The notes: generated from the sequence alone by a model not told the origin. Counted from the first letter of the stretch, positions 41,893-53,025 are shown. The stretch is DNA of 64,000 nucleotides from a beta proteobacterium AAP99 (GCA_001295775.1 LJIA01000006.1:124001-188000); one strand, 5' to 3'. A program made the numbers and translations.

Positions 41893-42729
41893 TTACTGCT
41901 GCTCAGCCGCACGCACAGCGGCACTGCCAACGATGACCTTGGCATCCATCTGCTCTTCGCCATGGCCCACGCGCACGCCGCGGATCGGCGAGGCGCTGGC
42001 GTAGTCCCGCCCCACGGCCAGGCGGACATGGCGCTCGTCCTGCGCGCACTGGTGCGTCACGTCCAGCGGCCACCAGAAGAGTTGCCCGGTGGCGTCAGGC
42101 AGCGCCACGTCCACCCAGGCGTGGGTGGCGAGGTGGTGCTCGGAGTCCGTATGGAAATAGCCGCTCACATAGCGCGCCGGAACACCCAAGGCACGGCACA
42201 GCGCAAGCGCGATGTGCGCATGGTCCTGACAGACGCCACGGCCCAGCGCAAAGGCCTCCTTGGCGGAGAAGGCCACGTCCGTGCTGCCGGTGAGATAGCT
42301 CACATGACCACACACTGCAGCCGCAAGCTGGAGAGCGTCGTCGCGCGAACGCATGCCCTGCGGCAGCGCGCGGGCAGCAAAGTCGGACAGCGCGGTGTCG
42401 GCTTCGGTCAGCGGCGTGGTCTGGCGAAAGATCCAAGGGTCCGCCGCAGACAGATTGGGCAGCACGACGCCCGGTGCGTTCGCGGCCAGCGTCTGGACAC
42501 GACCATGGGCAATCACCCGGATGTGCGCGTGCGCCCCGGACAGGCTGATCTGCTGGACGAGGTTGCCGTACGCGTCCACGGATGGCGACTTGATGCCCGG
42601 CGCGCTCACGGTCCAGTCCATCACGGTCTGCGTGGGGCCGCTGGCCGGAAACAGGCGCACGAGCTGGATGCTATAGGTCTGCATCTGCTCGTAGCGGTAG
42701 ATGGTTTCGTGATGGATGTTCAGCTGCAT
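41893..42729 (-). CDS. Transglutaminase-like cysteine peptidase of the Anbu cluster
   Basis: This 278-aa protein has an N-terminal beta domain (MQLNIHHETIYRYEQMQTYS) and the transglutaminase core. The catalytic Cys is in GRGVCQDHAHIAL, His in THAWVDVALP and Asp in WPLDVTHQC. Aravind and colleagues proposed that such proteins work with ATP-grasp ligases and alpha-E proteins in making or trimming peptide-like conjugates. The protein has no signal peptide. It lies 160 bp before Anbu and 114 bp after alpha-E, so internal promoters are possible. Confidence 0.9.
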   Translation of the reverse strand: MQLNIHHETIYRYEQMQTYSIQLVRLFPASGPTQTVMDWTVSAPGIKSPSVDAYGNLVQQISLSGAHAHIRVIAHGRVQTLAANAPGVVLPNLSAADPWIFRQTTPLTEADTALSDFAARALPQGMRSRDDALQLAAAVCGHVSYLTGSTDVAFSAKEAFALGRGVCQDHAHIALALCRALGVPARYVSGYFHTDSEHHLATHAWVDVALPDATGQLFWWPLDVTHQCAQDERHVRLAVGRDYASASPIRGVRVGHGEEQMDAKVIVGSAAVRAAEQQ

Positions 42730-42843
42730 GATTTGGCCGAATAAAGACTATTTTCCGTCATCAACTACCGACTTTCCGAGGGTTCGGCGGATTTCTTGGG
42801 CAAATGAGTCACCAATGAAAACATGGCCGAAATTGCGATCTCA

Positions 42844-43830
42844 TCACGCGGCAATGGGCACCAGGAAGTCGCGCGAGATCCGGTTACCGATGTCCGCCAC
42901 CCGCTCCAGGAAAGTGGTCAGGTAGGTGTGCAGGCCCGTGGCCAGGATGTCGTCGATGCGGCTGTACTGCAGCTCGGCACGCAGCAGGCCAGCGCGGCGC
43001 TGGGTTTCCCGGCTGCGGTCATTGGCTACCTGATCGATGTTTGAGACCAGCTCGTTGAGCGAGGCGATCAACGAGCGCGGCATGTCCGGGCGCAACATGA
43101 GCAGCTCCGCTACCCGTGCAGGCGTGATGACGTCTCGATAGACCTTGCGATAGATCTCGAAGGCCGAGACGCTGCGCAGCACCGCGGCCCAGTGATAGAA
43201 GTCGCGCTGGACGTCATGCGGCTCGTTCAGGCGCACGGCTGTGCCACGCTGCGCAATGCCCGTCTGTGGCACGAGCGAGTGGTACTTCACGTCCAGGATG
43301 CGCGCCGTGGCGTCCGAGCGCTCCAGGAAGGTGCCCAGGCGCGCGAAGTAGAAGGCCTCGTCCTTGAGCATGGTGCCGATGGTGACGCCGCGTGAGAGGT
43401 GCGAGCGGTACTTCACCCACTCGAAGAACTCGCCGGGGTCGCGGGCAAGCGCGCCATCCTTGAGCAGCTTGCCCATCTCCAGCCAGGTGGTGTTGAGCGT
43501 CTCCCAGACCTCGGTGGTGATGGAAAAGCGCACCGCCCGTGCGTTCTCGCGCGCGGCCTGCAGGCAGGACACGATGGACGAGGGGTTGGAGGTGTCCTTG
43601 ACCATGAAGTCCAGCACGTTCTGCGCCGTGACCTCGCCATAGCGCGCCTTGAACTGCGGCACCAGCTCGGAGATGACGAGCATGCCGTCCCAGCCCTGGT
43701 TGGGCACGCTGTCAGCCATGGTGGGCAGCAGGCTCATCTGGACGTTGACGTCCAGCATGCGGGCGATGTTCTCAGCCCGCTCGGTGTATCGGGCCATCCA
43801 GAACAGGTGGTCGGCGGTTCTTGAAAGCAT
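42844..43830 (-). CDS. Alpha-E domain protein of the ATP-grasp/Anbu cluster
   Basis: This 328-aa all-helical protein starts MLSRTADHLFWMARYTERAE, the standard start of alpha-E proteins, and ends in IGNRISRDFLVPIAA. The family is known from its constant pairing with a circularly permuted ATP-grasp ligase; its molecular role is not established. The ATG at 43830 is preceded by AGGACGAGACTC. Two further copies of the first 19 codons lie upstream at exact 193-bp steps (see repeat entry). The copy at 44216 sits 12 bp after the ATP-grasp stop, where this gene would normally start, so the functional gene now begins at the third, most distal copy. Confidence 0.9.
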   Translation of the reverse strand: MLSRTADHLFWMARYTERAENIARMLDVNVQMSLLPTMADSVPNQGWDGMLVISELVPQFKARYGEVTAQNVLDFMVKDTSNPSSIVSCLQAARENARAVRFSITTEVWETLNTTWLEMGKLLKDGALARDPGEFFEWVKYRSHLSRGVTIGTMLKDEAFYFARLGTFLERSDATARILDVKYHSLVPQTGIAQRGTAVRLNEPHDVQRDFYHWAAVLRSVSAFEIYRKVYRDVITPARVAELLMLRPDMPRSLIASLNELVSNIDQVANDRSRETQRRAGLLRAELQYSRIDDILATGLHTYLTTFLERVADIGNRISRDFLVPIAA

Positions 43831-43840
43831 GAGTCTCGTC

Positions 43841-44023
43841 CTATGCGCCAGCGGGCTGCGAACCCGTCCGCTTCGCGTCCGGCATGTTCTGGTCTCTGCT
43901 CGCCGCTGGCGCGGCTTCACTTTGCGCTGCGCACAAAGTGAGCATCGCCCCGCCGCAAGCGGCGTCTGCCCGCTCGGTGTATCGGGCCATCCAGAACAGA
44001 TGATCTGCGGTTCTTGAAAGCAT
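43841..44023 (-). CDS. 60-codon mini-gene, second copy (alpha-E head plus spacer)
   Basis: It starts with alpha-E residues 1-19 (MLSRTADHLFWMARYTERA), then reads 41 spacer residues beginning DAACGGAMLTLC and ending NMPDAKRTGSQPAGA, and stops at TAG 43841-43843. The TAG is part of TAGGAC, so the Shine-Dalgarno for the full alpha-E gene overlaps this stop: the mini-gene and alpha-E should be translationally coupled. Whether the peptide is stable or useful is unknown; it may be only a relic. AGGACGAGACTC precedes its own start. Confidence 0.5.
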   Translation of the reverse strand: MLSRTADHLFWMARYTERADAACGGAMLTLCAAQSEAAPAASRDQNMPDAKRTGSQPAGA

Positions 44024-44033
44024 GAGTCTCGTC

Positions 44034-44216
44034 CTATGCGCCAGCGGGCTGCGAACCCGTCCGCTTCGCGTCCGGCATGTTCTGGTGTCTGCACGCCGCT
44101 GGCGCGGCTTCACTTTGCGCTACGCACAAAGTGAGCATCGCTCCGCCGCAAGCGGCGTCTGCTCTCTCCGTATACCGAGCCATCCAGAAGAGATGATCTG
44201 CCGTTCTCGAAAGCAT
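44034..44216 (-). CDS. 60-codon mini-gene, first copy (alpha-E head plus spacer)
   Basis: This is the first of the two mini-genes, starting 12 bp after the ATP-grasp stop with its own AGGAG about 9 nt before the ATG. The head encodes the same 19 residues as alpha-E but with different codons at many positions. The tail DAACGGAMLTLC...TGSQPAGA differs from the other mini-gene at three residues (V/A, C/S, H/D). It stops at TAG 44034-44036, ten bases before the next ATG. This is the position the native alpha-E start is expected to occupy. Protein function is doubtful. Confidence 0.5.
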   Translation of the reverse strand: MLSRTADHLFWMARYTERADAACGGAMLTLCVAQSEAAPAACRHQNMPDAKRTGSQPAGA

Positions 44217-44228
44217 GTTCTGTTCTCC

Positions 44229-45677
44229 TCAGCCTTCCAGCACCCAGGTGTCCTTGGTGCCGCCGCCCTGGGATGAATTCACGACCAGCGAGCCTTCGCG
44301 CAAGGCCACGCGGGTCAGGCCGCCCGGGACGATCTGGATGTCGCGGCCGGAGAGCACAAAGGGCCGCAGATCGATATGGCGCGGCGCGATGCCGGACTCC
44401 ACGTAGGTCGGGCAGGCAGACAGCGATAGCGTGGGCTGGGCGATGTAGCCGGCGGGGTGGGTCAGGATCTTGGTGCGGAAGTCCTCGATCTCGGCCTTTG
44501 TGGCTGCGGGGCCGATCAGCATGCCGTAGCCGCCGGCGCCATGCACTTCCTTGACCACCAAGTCCTTCAGATTGGCCAGCACATGCGAGAGCTCTGCCGG
44601 CTTTCTGCACTGCCAGGTGGGTACGTTATTGATGACCGGCTCCTCCTGAAGGTAGAAGCGGATCATGTCCGGCACGAAGGGGTAGACGGACTTGTCGTCC
44701 GCCACGCCCGTGCCAATGGCATTGGCCAGAGTCACATTACCCGCACGGTAGACATTCAGCAGGCCGGGCACGCCAAGCTGGCTGTCCGTGCGGAAAACCA
44801 GCGGGTCGAGAAAGTCGTCATCGATGCGGCGGTAGATCACGTCCACCCGCTGCGGGCCGCGCGTGGTGCGCATGTAGAGGTATTCGCCGTCCACGAAGAG
44901 ATCGCGCCCTTCCACCAGCTCGATGCCCATCTGCTGCGCGAGGAAGGCATGCTCGAAGTAGGCGCTGTTGTACATGCCGGGGGTGAGCAACACGACCGTG
45001 GGGTCATCGATGCCGCGCGGCGAGACGGTACGCAGATTCTCCAGCAGCACGTCCGGGTAGTGGGCCACGGGTGCCACGCGATGCCGGCTGAAGAGATCCG
45101 GAAACAGGCGCATCATCATCTTGCGGTTCTCGAGCATGTAGCTCACGCCGCTGGGCACGCGCAGGTTGTCCTCCAGCACGTAGTACTCGCCCGCGCCGGC
45201 CCGCACCACGTCGATGCCGGCGATGTGGCTGTAGATGTTGCTGGGCACATCCACGCCCTGCATTTCCGGGCGGTACTGGGCGTTCATGAACACCTGCTCC
45301 GGCGGGATGATGCCCGCGGCCACGATGCGCTGCTCGTGGTAGATGTCGGTCAGAAACATGTTCAACGCACGCACGCGCTGCTTCAGGCCGCGTTCGAGCG
45401 TGGCCCACTCAGCCTGCGGGATGATGCGCGGGATGACATCGAAAGGAATCAGGCGCTCTGTGCCGGCGTCGTCGCCATACACGGCGAAAGTAATGCCGAC
45501 GCGGCGAAAGATCAGGTCCGCCTCGGCACGCTTGCGCTCCATGCTGTTCCCGGTCTGCTCGGACAACCAGCGGGCAAAGCGCGCATAGTGGTCGCGCACG
45601 TCATTGCTCTTGAGGCTGGCGGCGCTCGGCACGCCAACGGCCGGCGGCTGCGCCCACATTTCGTCATACACCTGCAT
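44229..45677 (-). CDS. Circularly permuted ATP-grasp ligase
   Basis: This 482-aa protein matches the circularly permuted ATP-grasp family paired with alpha-E. It shows [76 protein letters not shown] and the late [15 protein letters not shown] glycine-rich ATP loop. Such proteins are predicted to form peptide bonds between small molecules or on a peptide. GGGAG lies just before the ATG at 45677. It is the first gene of the four-gene cluster; its stop is 12 bp from the first alpha-E-like start. Confidence 0.93.
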   Translation of the reverse strand: MQVYDEMWAQPPAVGVPSAASLKSNDVRDHYARFARWLSEQTGNSMERKRAEADLIFRRVGITFAVYGDDAGTERLIPFDVIPRIIPQAEWATLERGLKQRVRALNMFLTDIYHEQRIVAAGIIPPEQVFMNAQYRPEMQGVDVPSNIYSHIAGIDVVRAGAGEYYVLEDNLRVPSGVSYMLENRKMMMRLFPDLFSRHRVAPVAHYPDVLLENLRTVSPRGIDDPTVVLLTPGMYNSAYFEHAFLAQQMGIELVEGRDLFVDGEYLYMRTTRGPQRVDVIYRRIDDDFLDPLVFRTDSQLGVPGLLNVYRAGNVTLANAIGTGVADDKSVYPFVPDMIRFYLQEEPVINNVPTWQCRKPAELSHVLANLKDLVVKEVHGAGGYGMLIGPAATKAEIEDFRTKILTHPAGYIAQPTLSLSACPTYVESGIAPRHIDLRPFVLSGRDIQIVPGGLTRVALREGSLVVNSSQGGGTKDTWVLEG

Positions 45678-45729
45678 CTGCGCTCCCAATCTCTTGCTAC
45701 GGCACGCAGCGAAAATCGTGCCAAGTTTC

Positions 45730-48315
45730 TCAGCGTGCAGGCGCAGGCTCAAGTTTTTCGCTTGAAGCCGGGTCTTGCGGCACGGTGGCGGGTTCGATGA
45801 CCGTACGCCAGTACGGCACATCGACCCGTCGGTGGCGGGTGAACCGCAAGCGGCCGGCCTGATCCACCTCAAGCTCGATCGCGCCGCTGTCCGCCGTGGA
45901 CCAGAGTTCCACACCTGCAGCCACGTAGCGCGCCACCACATCCGGATGCGGGTGGCCAAAGCGGTTTCGCCAGCCGGCCTGCACCACCGCCACACCAGGA
46001 CTCGCAGCAGCAATGAAGGGAGCGGTTGATGAGGTCTTGCTGCCATGGTGCGGTACGAGCAGCACGTCGCTCTTCAGCCCAGCCGCATCCCAGGCCAGCA
46101 GGCGTGATTCCTGCGGTGCCTCGATGTCGCCGGTAAGCAGCACGGTGCGGCGCTCGTCCGCAATGCGCAGGGTGCAGGACAGCGCATTGGTCTTCATCAG
46201 CGGGCCGCTGAGCCACTCCGCCGGCGGGTGCAGGAAGTCCAGCTGCAGACCCTCGGCGCGCAAGCCCTGACCCTGTGCGCAGGGCATGACCTTCACCCCG
46301 AGGCGCCGCGCGAGCTGCGGCAGGGCATGGTCCGGACTCAGACTCGATGCCATCCACGCCACGGGAACCGCCTGTAGCACTGACGCAGCGCCACCCGAGT
46401 GGTCGCTGTCCGCGTGGGAGATGATCAGACCGTCCAGCCGCCGCACGCCCCAGGCCTTGAGCAGCGGCACCACGATCCGCTGCCCGGCGTTGCTCTGCTC
46501 GGAGTACAGCGCGCCACTGTCGTAGAGCCACGCGTGGTCGCCACGCTGGATCAGCACGGCCATGCCCTGCCCCACGTCGATGAAGGTCGTCCGCCATGTG
46601 CCAGGCGCGGGCGGGTACCCCGGATTCAGCAGCAGTGGCAGCGTCAGGGGCACAGCGCACAGGCGCCGCCAGCCGGGAAGGACGACCAGCCCCACCCCGC
46701 CGAGCACCGCCAGCACCAGCATCCACGGGCTGGGTACCGGCAGGCTCATGGTGGCCCAACTCTGGCTGCCTGCCCAGGCCAGCGCGCTGTTGAGCGGCGC
46801 CATCAGGGCTGCCGCAGCGGCGAGCACCAGCTGCCCCAGCGCCGCAGAGATCAGCACCAGCACCGCGCCGCCAAGCGCCAGCGGTGTGATCACCAGGCTC
46901 ACCCAGGGGATGGCCACTGCATTCGCCAACGGACTGACCAGCGACACGGTGGAGAAGAACAGCACAGCAAGCGGCAGCGTCCCGAGGGTCACTGCCCACT
47001 GCGCAAGGGCAGCCCGGCGCAAGCGTGCGAGCCAGCCCGGCGAGGCCTGCGAGTCACTCGCAGCGCCCTGTTCCGGCACGCTCTGGCCAGCGAGCATGAG
47101 GAACGCTACGGCACCGAACGAGAACCATGCGCCGGGCGAGAGCACCGCAAAGGGGTCGATGAGCAGCACGACGACGGCGGCAGTCGCCAGCACGTGCGCC
47201 GCCCCGGACTGGCGCGCGATCAGCCGCGCCGCGACCACCGCCAGCAGCATCCAGACCGTCCGCTGTGCCGGTACCGACCAGCCCGCCAGCAGTGCATAGG
47301 CCAGCGCGCCAAGCGCCGACATCAGCCAGAACACGTCGGGGGCCGGCAAGGTGTGAACCAGTCGGCGGCTCCGGCGCCAGGCCCAGGCCGTCAGGCCGCC
47401 GAACAGACTCGCCACCATGGTGATGTGCAGACCGGAGATCGACAGCAGATGCCCTACCCCGGTGGCGTTGTAATGACTCCATGCTGTGGGCGGCACCGAC
47501 TGCTGGTCTCCGAGTGCTAGTGCGACCGACACGCCCCGCTCAAGCGAAGGCTCCAGTGCCTGCTCGATGGCCGCACGCATCCGACCACGCAAGCGTTCCA
47601 CGGCCACGCGACTCCAGCCGGATGCGTCTTCCTGCAGCAAGGCAAACCCGGCGCGGGGCCGCACGCTGCCTGTGGCCGCGATTCCCTGCTCCAGCAGCCA
47701 GAGCTCCGTGTCAAACCCATGCGGATTCACGGCGCCATAGCGCCGCTTGAGCTGCACCGCGAACTCCCAGCGCTGGCCGGCGCGCAGCACCGGAACGCTT
47801 GGCGCGGCCGACGATTCATCCGAGTACCAGCCGAGGAGCACGGTCTGCCCCTGTGCGGAGCAGCCGCCGCAGCGTTCGACCTCGAAGGCAAAGCGCAGAC
47901 CACGCTCCACGCGATCTGGAAGACTGGCAATCCGGCCGCTGACCACGAGGGCTCGACCCTCATCAGCAGGGCTCAGACTTCCGGTCATCGCGCGCACTCC
48001 GGACAGACTCGCCCAGCTGAATCCTGCGGCAATGAGAGCGCAAACAAGCGCGGCCAAGCGGAGCCCCGCCGCCCAAGGCGGCCGCGATGCGTGCGGTCGC
48101 CACCCCATGAGCACCAACGCAGCCACCGAACCGGCAAGCAGCGCCCACATGAGCGCCGGTGCAGGCAAGGCGGACTGCTGCTGCGCCAGCCAGATCCCCG
48201 CCACCGCCCCCGCTGCGCCGATCGGCCAGGCATAGGGCAGGACCCGCGCGCAGAGCCAGGAGCGCCAGTCAGCGGCTTCGGCTGGAGAGCTCGGTGCGGC
48301 CGGCTCCGTGCTCAT
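45730..48315 (-). CDS. comEC: DNA internalization protein ComEC/Rec2
   Basis: This 861-aa protein has N-terminal membrane segments, an extracytoplasmic OB-like domain ([20 protein letters not shown]), the multi-membrane Competence domain ([20 protein letters not shown] and several following helices), and a C-terminal metallo-beta-lactamase-like domain (THFIDVGQG-type start [47 protein letters not shown]). ComEC forms the inner-membrane channel for single-stranded DNA in natural transformation, and the C-terminal domain is a proposed nuclease. The ATG at 48315 overlaps the tatD stop by one base (TGATG). No other competence gene adjoins. Confidence 0.94.
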   Translation of the reverse strand: MSTEPAAPSSPAEAADWRSWLCARVLPYAWPIGAAGAVAGIWLAQQQSALPAPALMWALLAGSVAALVLMGWRPHASRPPWAAGLRLAALVCALIAAGFSWASLSGVRAMTGSLSPADEGRALVVSGRIASLPDRVERGLRFAFEVERCGGCSAQGQTVLLGWYSDESSAAPSVPVLRAGQRWEFAVQLKRRYGAVNPHGFDTELWLLEQGIAATGSVRPRAGFALLQEDASGWSRVAVERLRGRMRAAIEQALEPSLERGVSVALALGDQQSVPPTAWSHYNATGVGHLLSISGLHITMVASLFGGLTAWAWRRSRRLVHTLPAPDVFWLMSALGALAYALLAGWSVPAQRTVWMLLAVVAARLIARQSGAAHVLATAAVVVLLIDPFAVLSPGAWFSFGAVAFLMLAGQSVPEQGAASDSQASPGWLARLRRAALAQWAVTLGTLPLAVLFFSTVSLVSPLANAVAIPWVSLVITPLALGGAVLVLISAALGQLVLAAAAALMAPLNSALAWAGSQSWATMSLPVPSPWMLVLAVLGGVGLVVLPGWRRLCAVPLTLPLLLNPGYPPAPGTWRTTFIDVGQGMAVLIQRGDHAWLYDSGALYSEQSNAGQRIVVPLLKAWGVRRLDGLIISHADSDHSGGAASVLQAVPVAWMASSLSPDHALPQLARRLGVKVMPCAQGQGLRAEGLQLDFLHPPAEWLSGPLMKTNALSCTLRIADERRTVLLTGDIEAPQESRLLAWDAAGLKSDVLLVPHHGSKTSSTAPFIAAASPGVAVVQAGWRNRFGHPHPDVVARYVAAGVELWSTADSGAIELEVDQAGRLRFTRHRRVDVPYWRTVIEPATVPQDPASSEKLEPAPAR

Positions 48316-49124
48316 CAGCGCTCGGCGGCGAGCTGCCAGCGCGGCAATGCAGCCTGCGTGTTCGATGCGCAGGCACGCGCAAGTACCTCCGCGCTCATGC
48401 CACGGAGCTGCGCCAGCTCGGCGCAGATGCGAGGCAGCTGCGCCGGTGTGTTTCGGCCACGCTGGCCGGCGCCATCGTCGAGCCACTGCGGCGGGATATC
48501 AGGGCTGTCTGTCTCGAGAACCAGTGCATCAAGGGGCGCCACGACCGCGAGCCGCCGGATGCGTTGCGATCCCGGATAGGTGGCGGCCCCGCCAAAACCG
48601 AGTCGGAACCCTCGGTCAAGGAAGTGGCGCATCTGGTCCTCGCTCCCGTTGAACGCATGTGCGATGCCACCTGACACCGCATGCCTGCGCAGGCCCTTGA
48701 GCAACTGGTCCTGCGAGCGCCGCACGTGCAGGATGACGGGCAGATCGAAGCGCCGTGCAAGCTTGAGCTGTGCCATGTAGAAGGCGGTCTGCTTCTCGGC
48801 GTCTAGTCCCGGAGCGAAGAAATCGAGCCCGATTTCACCAATTGCCACGAATCGCGGGTCAGGCAAGGCGTCCCTCACAGCGGTCTCAAGTGCAGCCAGC
48901 GCCTCGTCCATATCCAGCGGCATCACGTACATGGGGTGGATGCCAAGCGCATAGCGCCCGCCCGGCACCGCGTGAGCCAGCGACCGCACCGTGTCGAAGT
49001 TGTACGGTGCCACCGCCGGAATCAGCATGCCTTCGATGCCTGCGGCGCGGGCCTCGGCCCACACGGCCTCGCGATCGCCATCAAACTCCGGCGCGTCGAG
49101 ATGGCAATGTGAATCGATCAGCAT
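48315..49124 (-). CDS. tatD: TatD-family metal-dependent DNase
   Basis: This 269-aa TIM-barrel hydrolase has the metal-binding motifs DSHCHLDAPEF (start), GEIGLDFF, ILHVRRSQDQL, a middle IAHAFNGS and the Asp in LVLETDSPDIPPQ. TatD proteins are 3'-5' DNases implicated in repair and DNA handling. It is co-translated with comEC downstream. Paralogs such as YcfH/YjjV share all these motifs, so the exact ortholog is not certain. Confidence 0.9.
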   Translation of the reverse strand: MLIDSHCHLDAPEFDGDREAVWAEARAAGIEGMLIPAVAPYNFDTVRSLAHAVPGGRYALGIHPMYVMPLDMDEALAALETAVRDALPDPRFVAIGEIGLDFFAPGLDAEKQTAFYMAQLKLARRFDLPVILHVRRSQDQLLKGLRRHAVSGGIAHAFNGSEDQMRHFLDRGFRLGFGGAATYPGSQRIRRLAVVAPLDALVLETDSPDIPPQWLDDGAGQRGRNTPAQLPRICAELAQLRGMSAEVLARACASNTQAALPRWQLAAER

Positions 49125-49136
49125 GCGCCGGCACGC

Positions 49137-49817
49137 TCAGGCCGCAGAGACCACACCCGCACTCATGCGTACCAGGCGGTCCGTCTGCGCAGCCAGCTCC
49201 ATGTCGTGGGTCGCAATCAGGAAGCTTGTGCCCTGATCACGCGCCAGCTGCCGCAAGAGGGCAAACACGGCGCGCGCGTTCTCACGGTCAAGATTGCCCG
49301 TCGGCTCGTCGGCCAGCACACAGGCCGGCTGCGTGACCAGGGCCCGCGCCACCGCGACACGCTGCCGCTCCCCGCCCGACAGCTCGCCCGGCGAGTGACT
49401 GAGGCGATGAGAGAGCCCGACCGCATTCAATACGTCTGCGGCACGGCCCAGTGCCTGCGCGGCGGGCACGCGGCGAATGAACAGTGGCATGGCCACGTTT
49501 TCCTGGGCGGTGAACTCCGCGAGCAAATGATGGAACTGATACACAAAACCCAGCTGCTGATTGCGGTGCGCGCTCCGCTCGCTCTCACTCATCTGCGTCC
49601 AGGCCTTGCCCGCGGCCTCGACCGTACCGCTGCTGGGTTGATCCAGCCCGCCCAGAATGTGCAGCAAGGTGCTCTTTCCGGATCCGCTGGCTCCAACCAG
49701 CGCAACACACTCGCCGCGCCGCAGCTCCAGATCCACGCCACGCAGCACATCGACACGGGAATCGGCATCCACAAAGCTGCGCGTGATGCCCTGCGCGCGC
49801 AACACGACCTCACTCAT
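49137..49817 (-). CDS. lolD: Lipoprotein-releasing ABC transporter ATP-binding protein LolD
   Basis: This 226-aa ATPase has Walker A GASGSGKSTLL, a Q-loop FVYQFHHLLAEFTAQEN, signature LSGGERQRVAVARAL, Walker B CVLADEPTGNLD and the His switch IATHDMEL. The FHHLL Q-loop and MxLxIRR stretch are typical of LolD. It powers release of outer-membrane lipoproteins from the inner membrane to LolA. The start lies inside the lolC stop region (8-bp overlap). Confidence 0.94.
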   Translation of the reverse strand: MSEVVLRAQGITRSFVDADSRVDVLRGVDLELRRGECVALVGASGSGKSTLLHILGGLDQPSSGTVEAAGKAWTQMSESERSAHRNQQLGFVYQFHHLLAEFTAQENVAMPLFIRRVPAAQALGRAADVLNAVGLSHRLSHSPGELSGGERQRVAVARALVTQPACVLADEPTGNLDRENARAVFALLRQLARDQGTSFLIATHDMELAAQTDRLVRMSAGVVSAA

Positions 49818-51072
49818 AGCGAAGCGCCTCGGCCGGGTTGACTCGCGCGGCGCGCCAGCTCGGATAGAGCGTGGCCAGCCATGCCAGAGCGAAGGCCACA
49901 AGGGCGATCGAGGCAATCTCCCCCGCCTGCGGGTCCGAGGGCAAGCGGCTGATGAGGTAGATGCCTTTGGGCAGCACCTGAAACCCGAATGCGCCTTCGA
50001 TCGCGGCCATGACTCGATCCACGTTGTACGCAAGCAGAGTGCCGATCAATACGCCGCTGGCCACGCCGATGAAGCCGACGATCACACCCTGGATCATGAA
50101 GATGCGCTGGATGGCTGCCGGCGTCGCGCCCAGCGTGCGCAGGATGGCAATATCACCCTGCTTCTCGGTGACCGTCATGACCAGCATGGACACGAGATTG
50201 AACGCCGCCACAGCAACGATGAGCGTGAGGATGATGAACATCATGCGCTTCTCGATCTGGGTGGCGGCAAACCACACGGCGTTCATCTTTGACCAGTCCC
50301 GAACGGCCAGCGTGGGCGGCAGGCTCTGAGCGATCTCGGTAGCGACGCGAGGCGCCTGCTGCATGTCGTTGATTCGCACCCGCAGGCCGCTGGCGCCCTC
50401 GACGCGCATCAGCCGGGCGGCGTCTTCAATATGCGTGAACACCATGCCGCTGTCGAACTCGAAGTGGCCGGACTCGAACAGACCGGTGACCGTGAACACG
50501 CGGGGCCGCGGCACTACACCGGCAGGGGTCACGGTGCCTTCAGGGGCGAGCAGGGTGATCCGGTCGCCGACGCGGACGTCCAGCTGGTACGCAAGCTCGC
50601 GGCCGATCAGCAGGCTGAACTCTCCCGGCTTGAGCGTCTGCAGTGCTTCGTTGGCGGTGTTGCGCGCAAGATCGGACACCGTCGGCTCCAGCTGGGGATC
50701 AATGCCGCGCAGCACCGCGCCGCGCAGGGCTTCGCCACGCACCACCATGACCTGCCCACTCACAAAGGGCGCGACGCCGAGTACCTGAGGATGCTTGCGC
50801 ACCAGATCACCCGTCTGCTTCCAGTCGGGCAAGGATCCGTCCAGCGCGTTCACCTCGATGTGCGAGATGACCGAGAGCATGCGATCCCGGACCTCCTTCT
50901 GGAAGCCGCTCATGACCGAGAGCACCAGAATGAGCGCCATCACGCCCAGGGCGATGCCGATCGTGGACAGGGCCGAAATGAAGGAGATGAAGCGATTACG
51001 CCTGGGACCACGGCGCCCGGTGCGTGTGTAGCGCAGGCCCACGGCCAACTCGAAGGGGAGCTTGAAACTCAT
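49810..51072 (-). CDS. lolC: Lipoprotein-releasing ABC transporter permease LolC/E
   Basis: This 420-aa protein has a cytosolic start ELAVGLRYTRTGRR, a first membrane segment (FISALSTIGIALGVMALILV), a large periplasmic MacB-like domain, and three C-terminal segments (FIILTLIVAVAAFNLVSMLV, MIQGVIVGFIGVASGVLIGT and IALVAFALAWLATLYPSW), closing with RVNPAEALRYE. Together with LolD it extracts lipoproteins. Only one permease gene is present, as is usual where a single LolF-type protein replaces LolC and LolE. Confidence 0.93.
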   Translation of the reverse strand: MSFKLPFELAVGLRYTRTGRRGPRRNRFISFISALSTIGIALGVMALILVLSVMSGFQKEVRDRMLSVISHIEVNALDGSLPDWKQTGDLVRKHPQVLGVAPFVSGQVMVVRGEALRGAVLRGIDPQLEPTVSDLARNTANEALQTLKPGEFSLLIGRELAYQLDVRVGDRITLLAPEGTVTPAGVVPRPRVFTVTGLFESGHFEFDSGMVFTHIEDAARLMRVEGASGLRVRINDMQQAPRVATEIAQSLPPTLAVRDWSKMNAVWFAATQIEKRMMFIILTLIVAVAAFNLVSMLVMTVTEKQGDIAILRTLGATPAAIQRIFMIQGVIVGFIGVASGVLIGTLLAYNVDRVMAAIEGAFGFQVLPKGIYLISRLPSDPQAGEIASIALVAFALAWLATLYPSWRAARVNPAEALRYE

Positions 51073-51126
51073 GCCGGGCAGTATGCCATCGGCCCCTGCC
51101 CTGACCTCCAGCAGATCCAGCAAGAC

Positions 51127-51157
51127 AAAGGGGGCTGCCTGCCCGGCAGCCCCCTTT
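51127..51157 (-). terminator. Terminator hairpin after the subtilase gene
   Basis: AAAGGGGGCTGCC (51127-51139) and GGCAGCCCCCTTT (51145-51157) form a 13-bp perfect stem with a five-base loop. On the minus strand the stem ends in CCCCCTTTGTC, a short T-run. It lies between the subtilase stop (51181) and the lolC start. Confidence 0.75.
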
Positions 51158-51180
51158 CAGGTCGATTGAAACCGACCGAT

Positions 51181-53025
<1,845 letters not shown>

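Larger units (their letters stand above)
43774..44216 (-). repeat. 193-bp tandem repeat carrying the alpha-E gene start
   Basis: Three copies of alpha-E codons 1-19 end at ATG positions 44216, 44023 and 43830, exactly 193 bp apart. Each of the first two heads (57 bp) is followed by a 136-bp spacer. The two spacers differ at only 4 positions, while the heads of those units differ at 9 of 57, all synonymous. The spacer holds three inverted repeats (43902-43915, 43918-43940, 43951-43964 in the second unit), then a TAG, an AGGA and the next ATG. Because 193 is not a multiple of three, the units are in different frames. Confidence 0.95.

Noticed and set aside
43774-44216. CRISPR array or integron attC array
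   Set aside because: The unit is 193 bp, mostly identical including the spacer, with only two to three copies and a coding head; no short direct repeats with unique spacers and no attC core sites.
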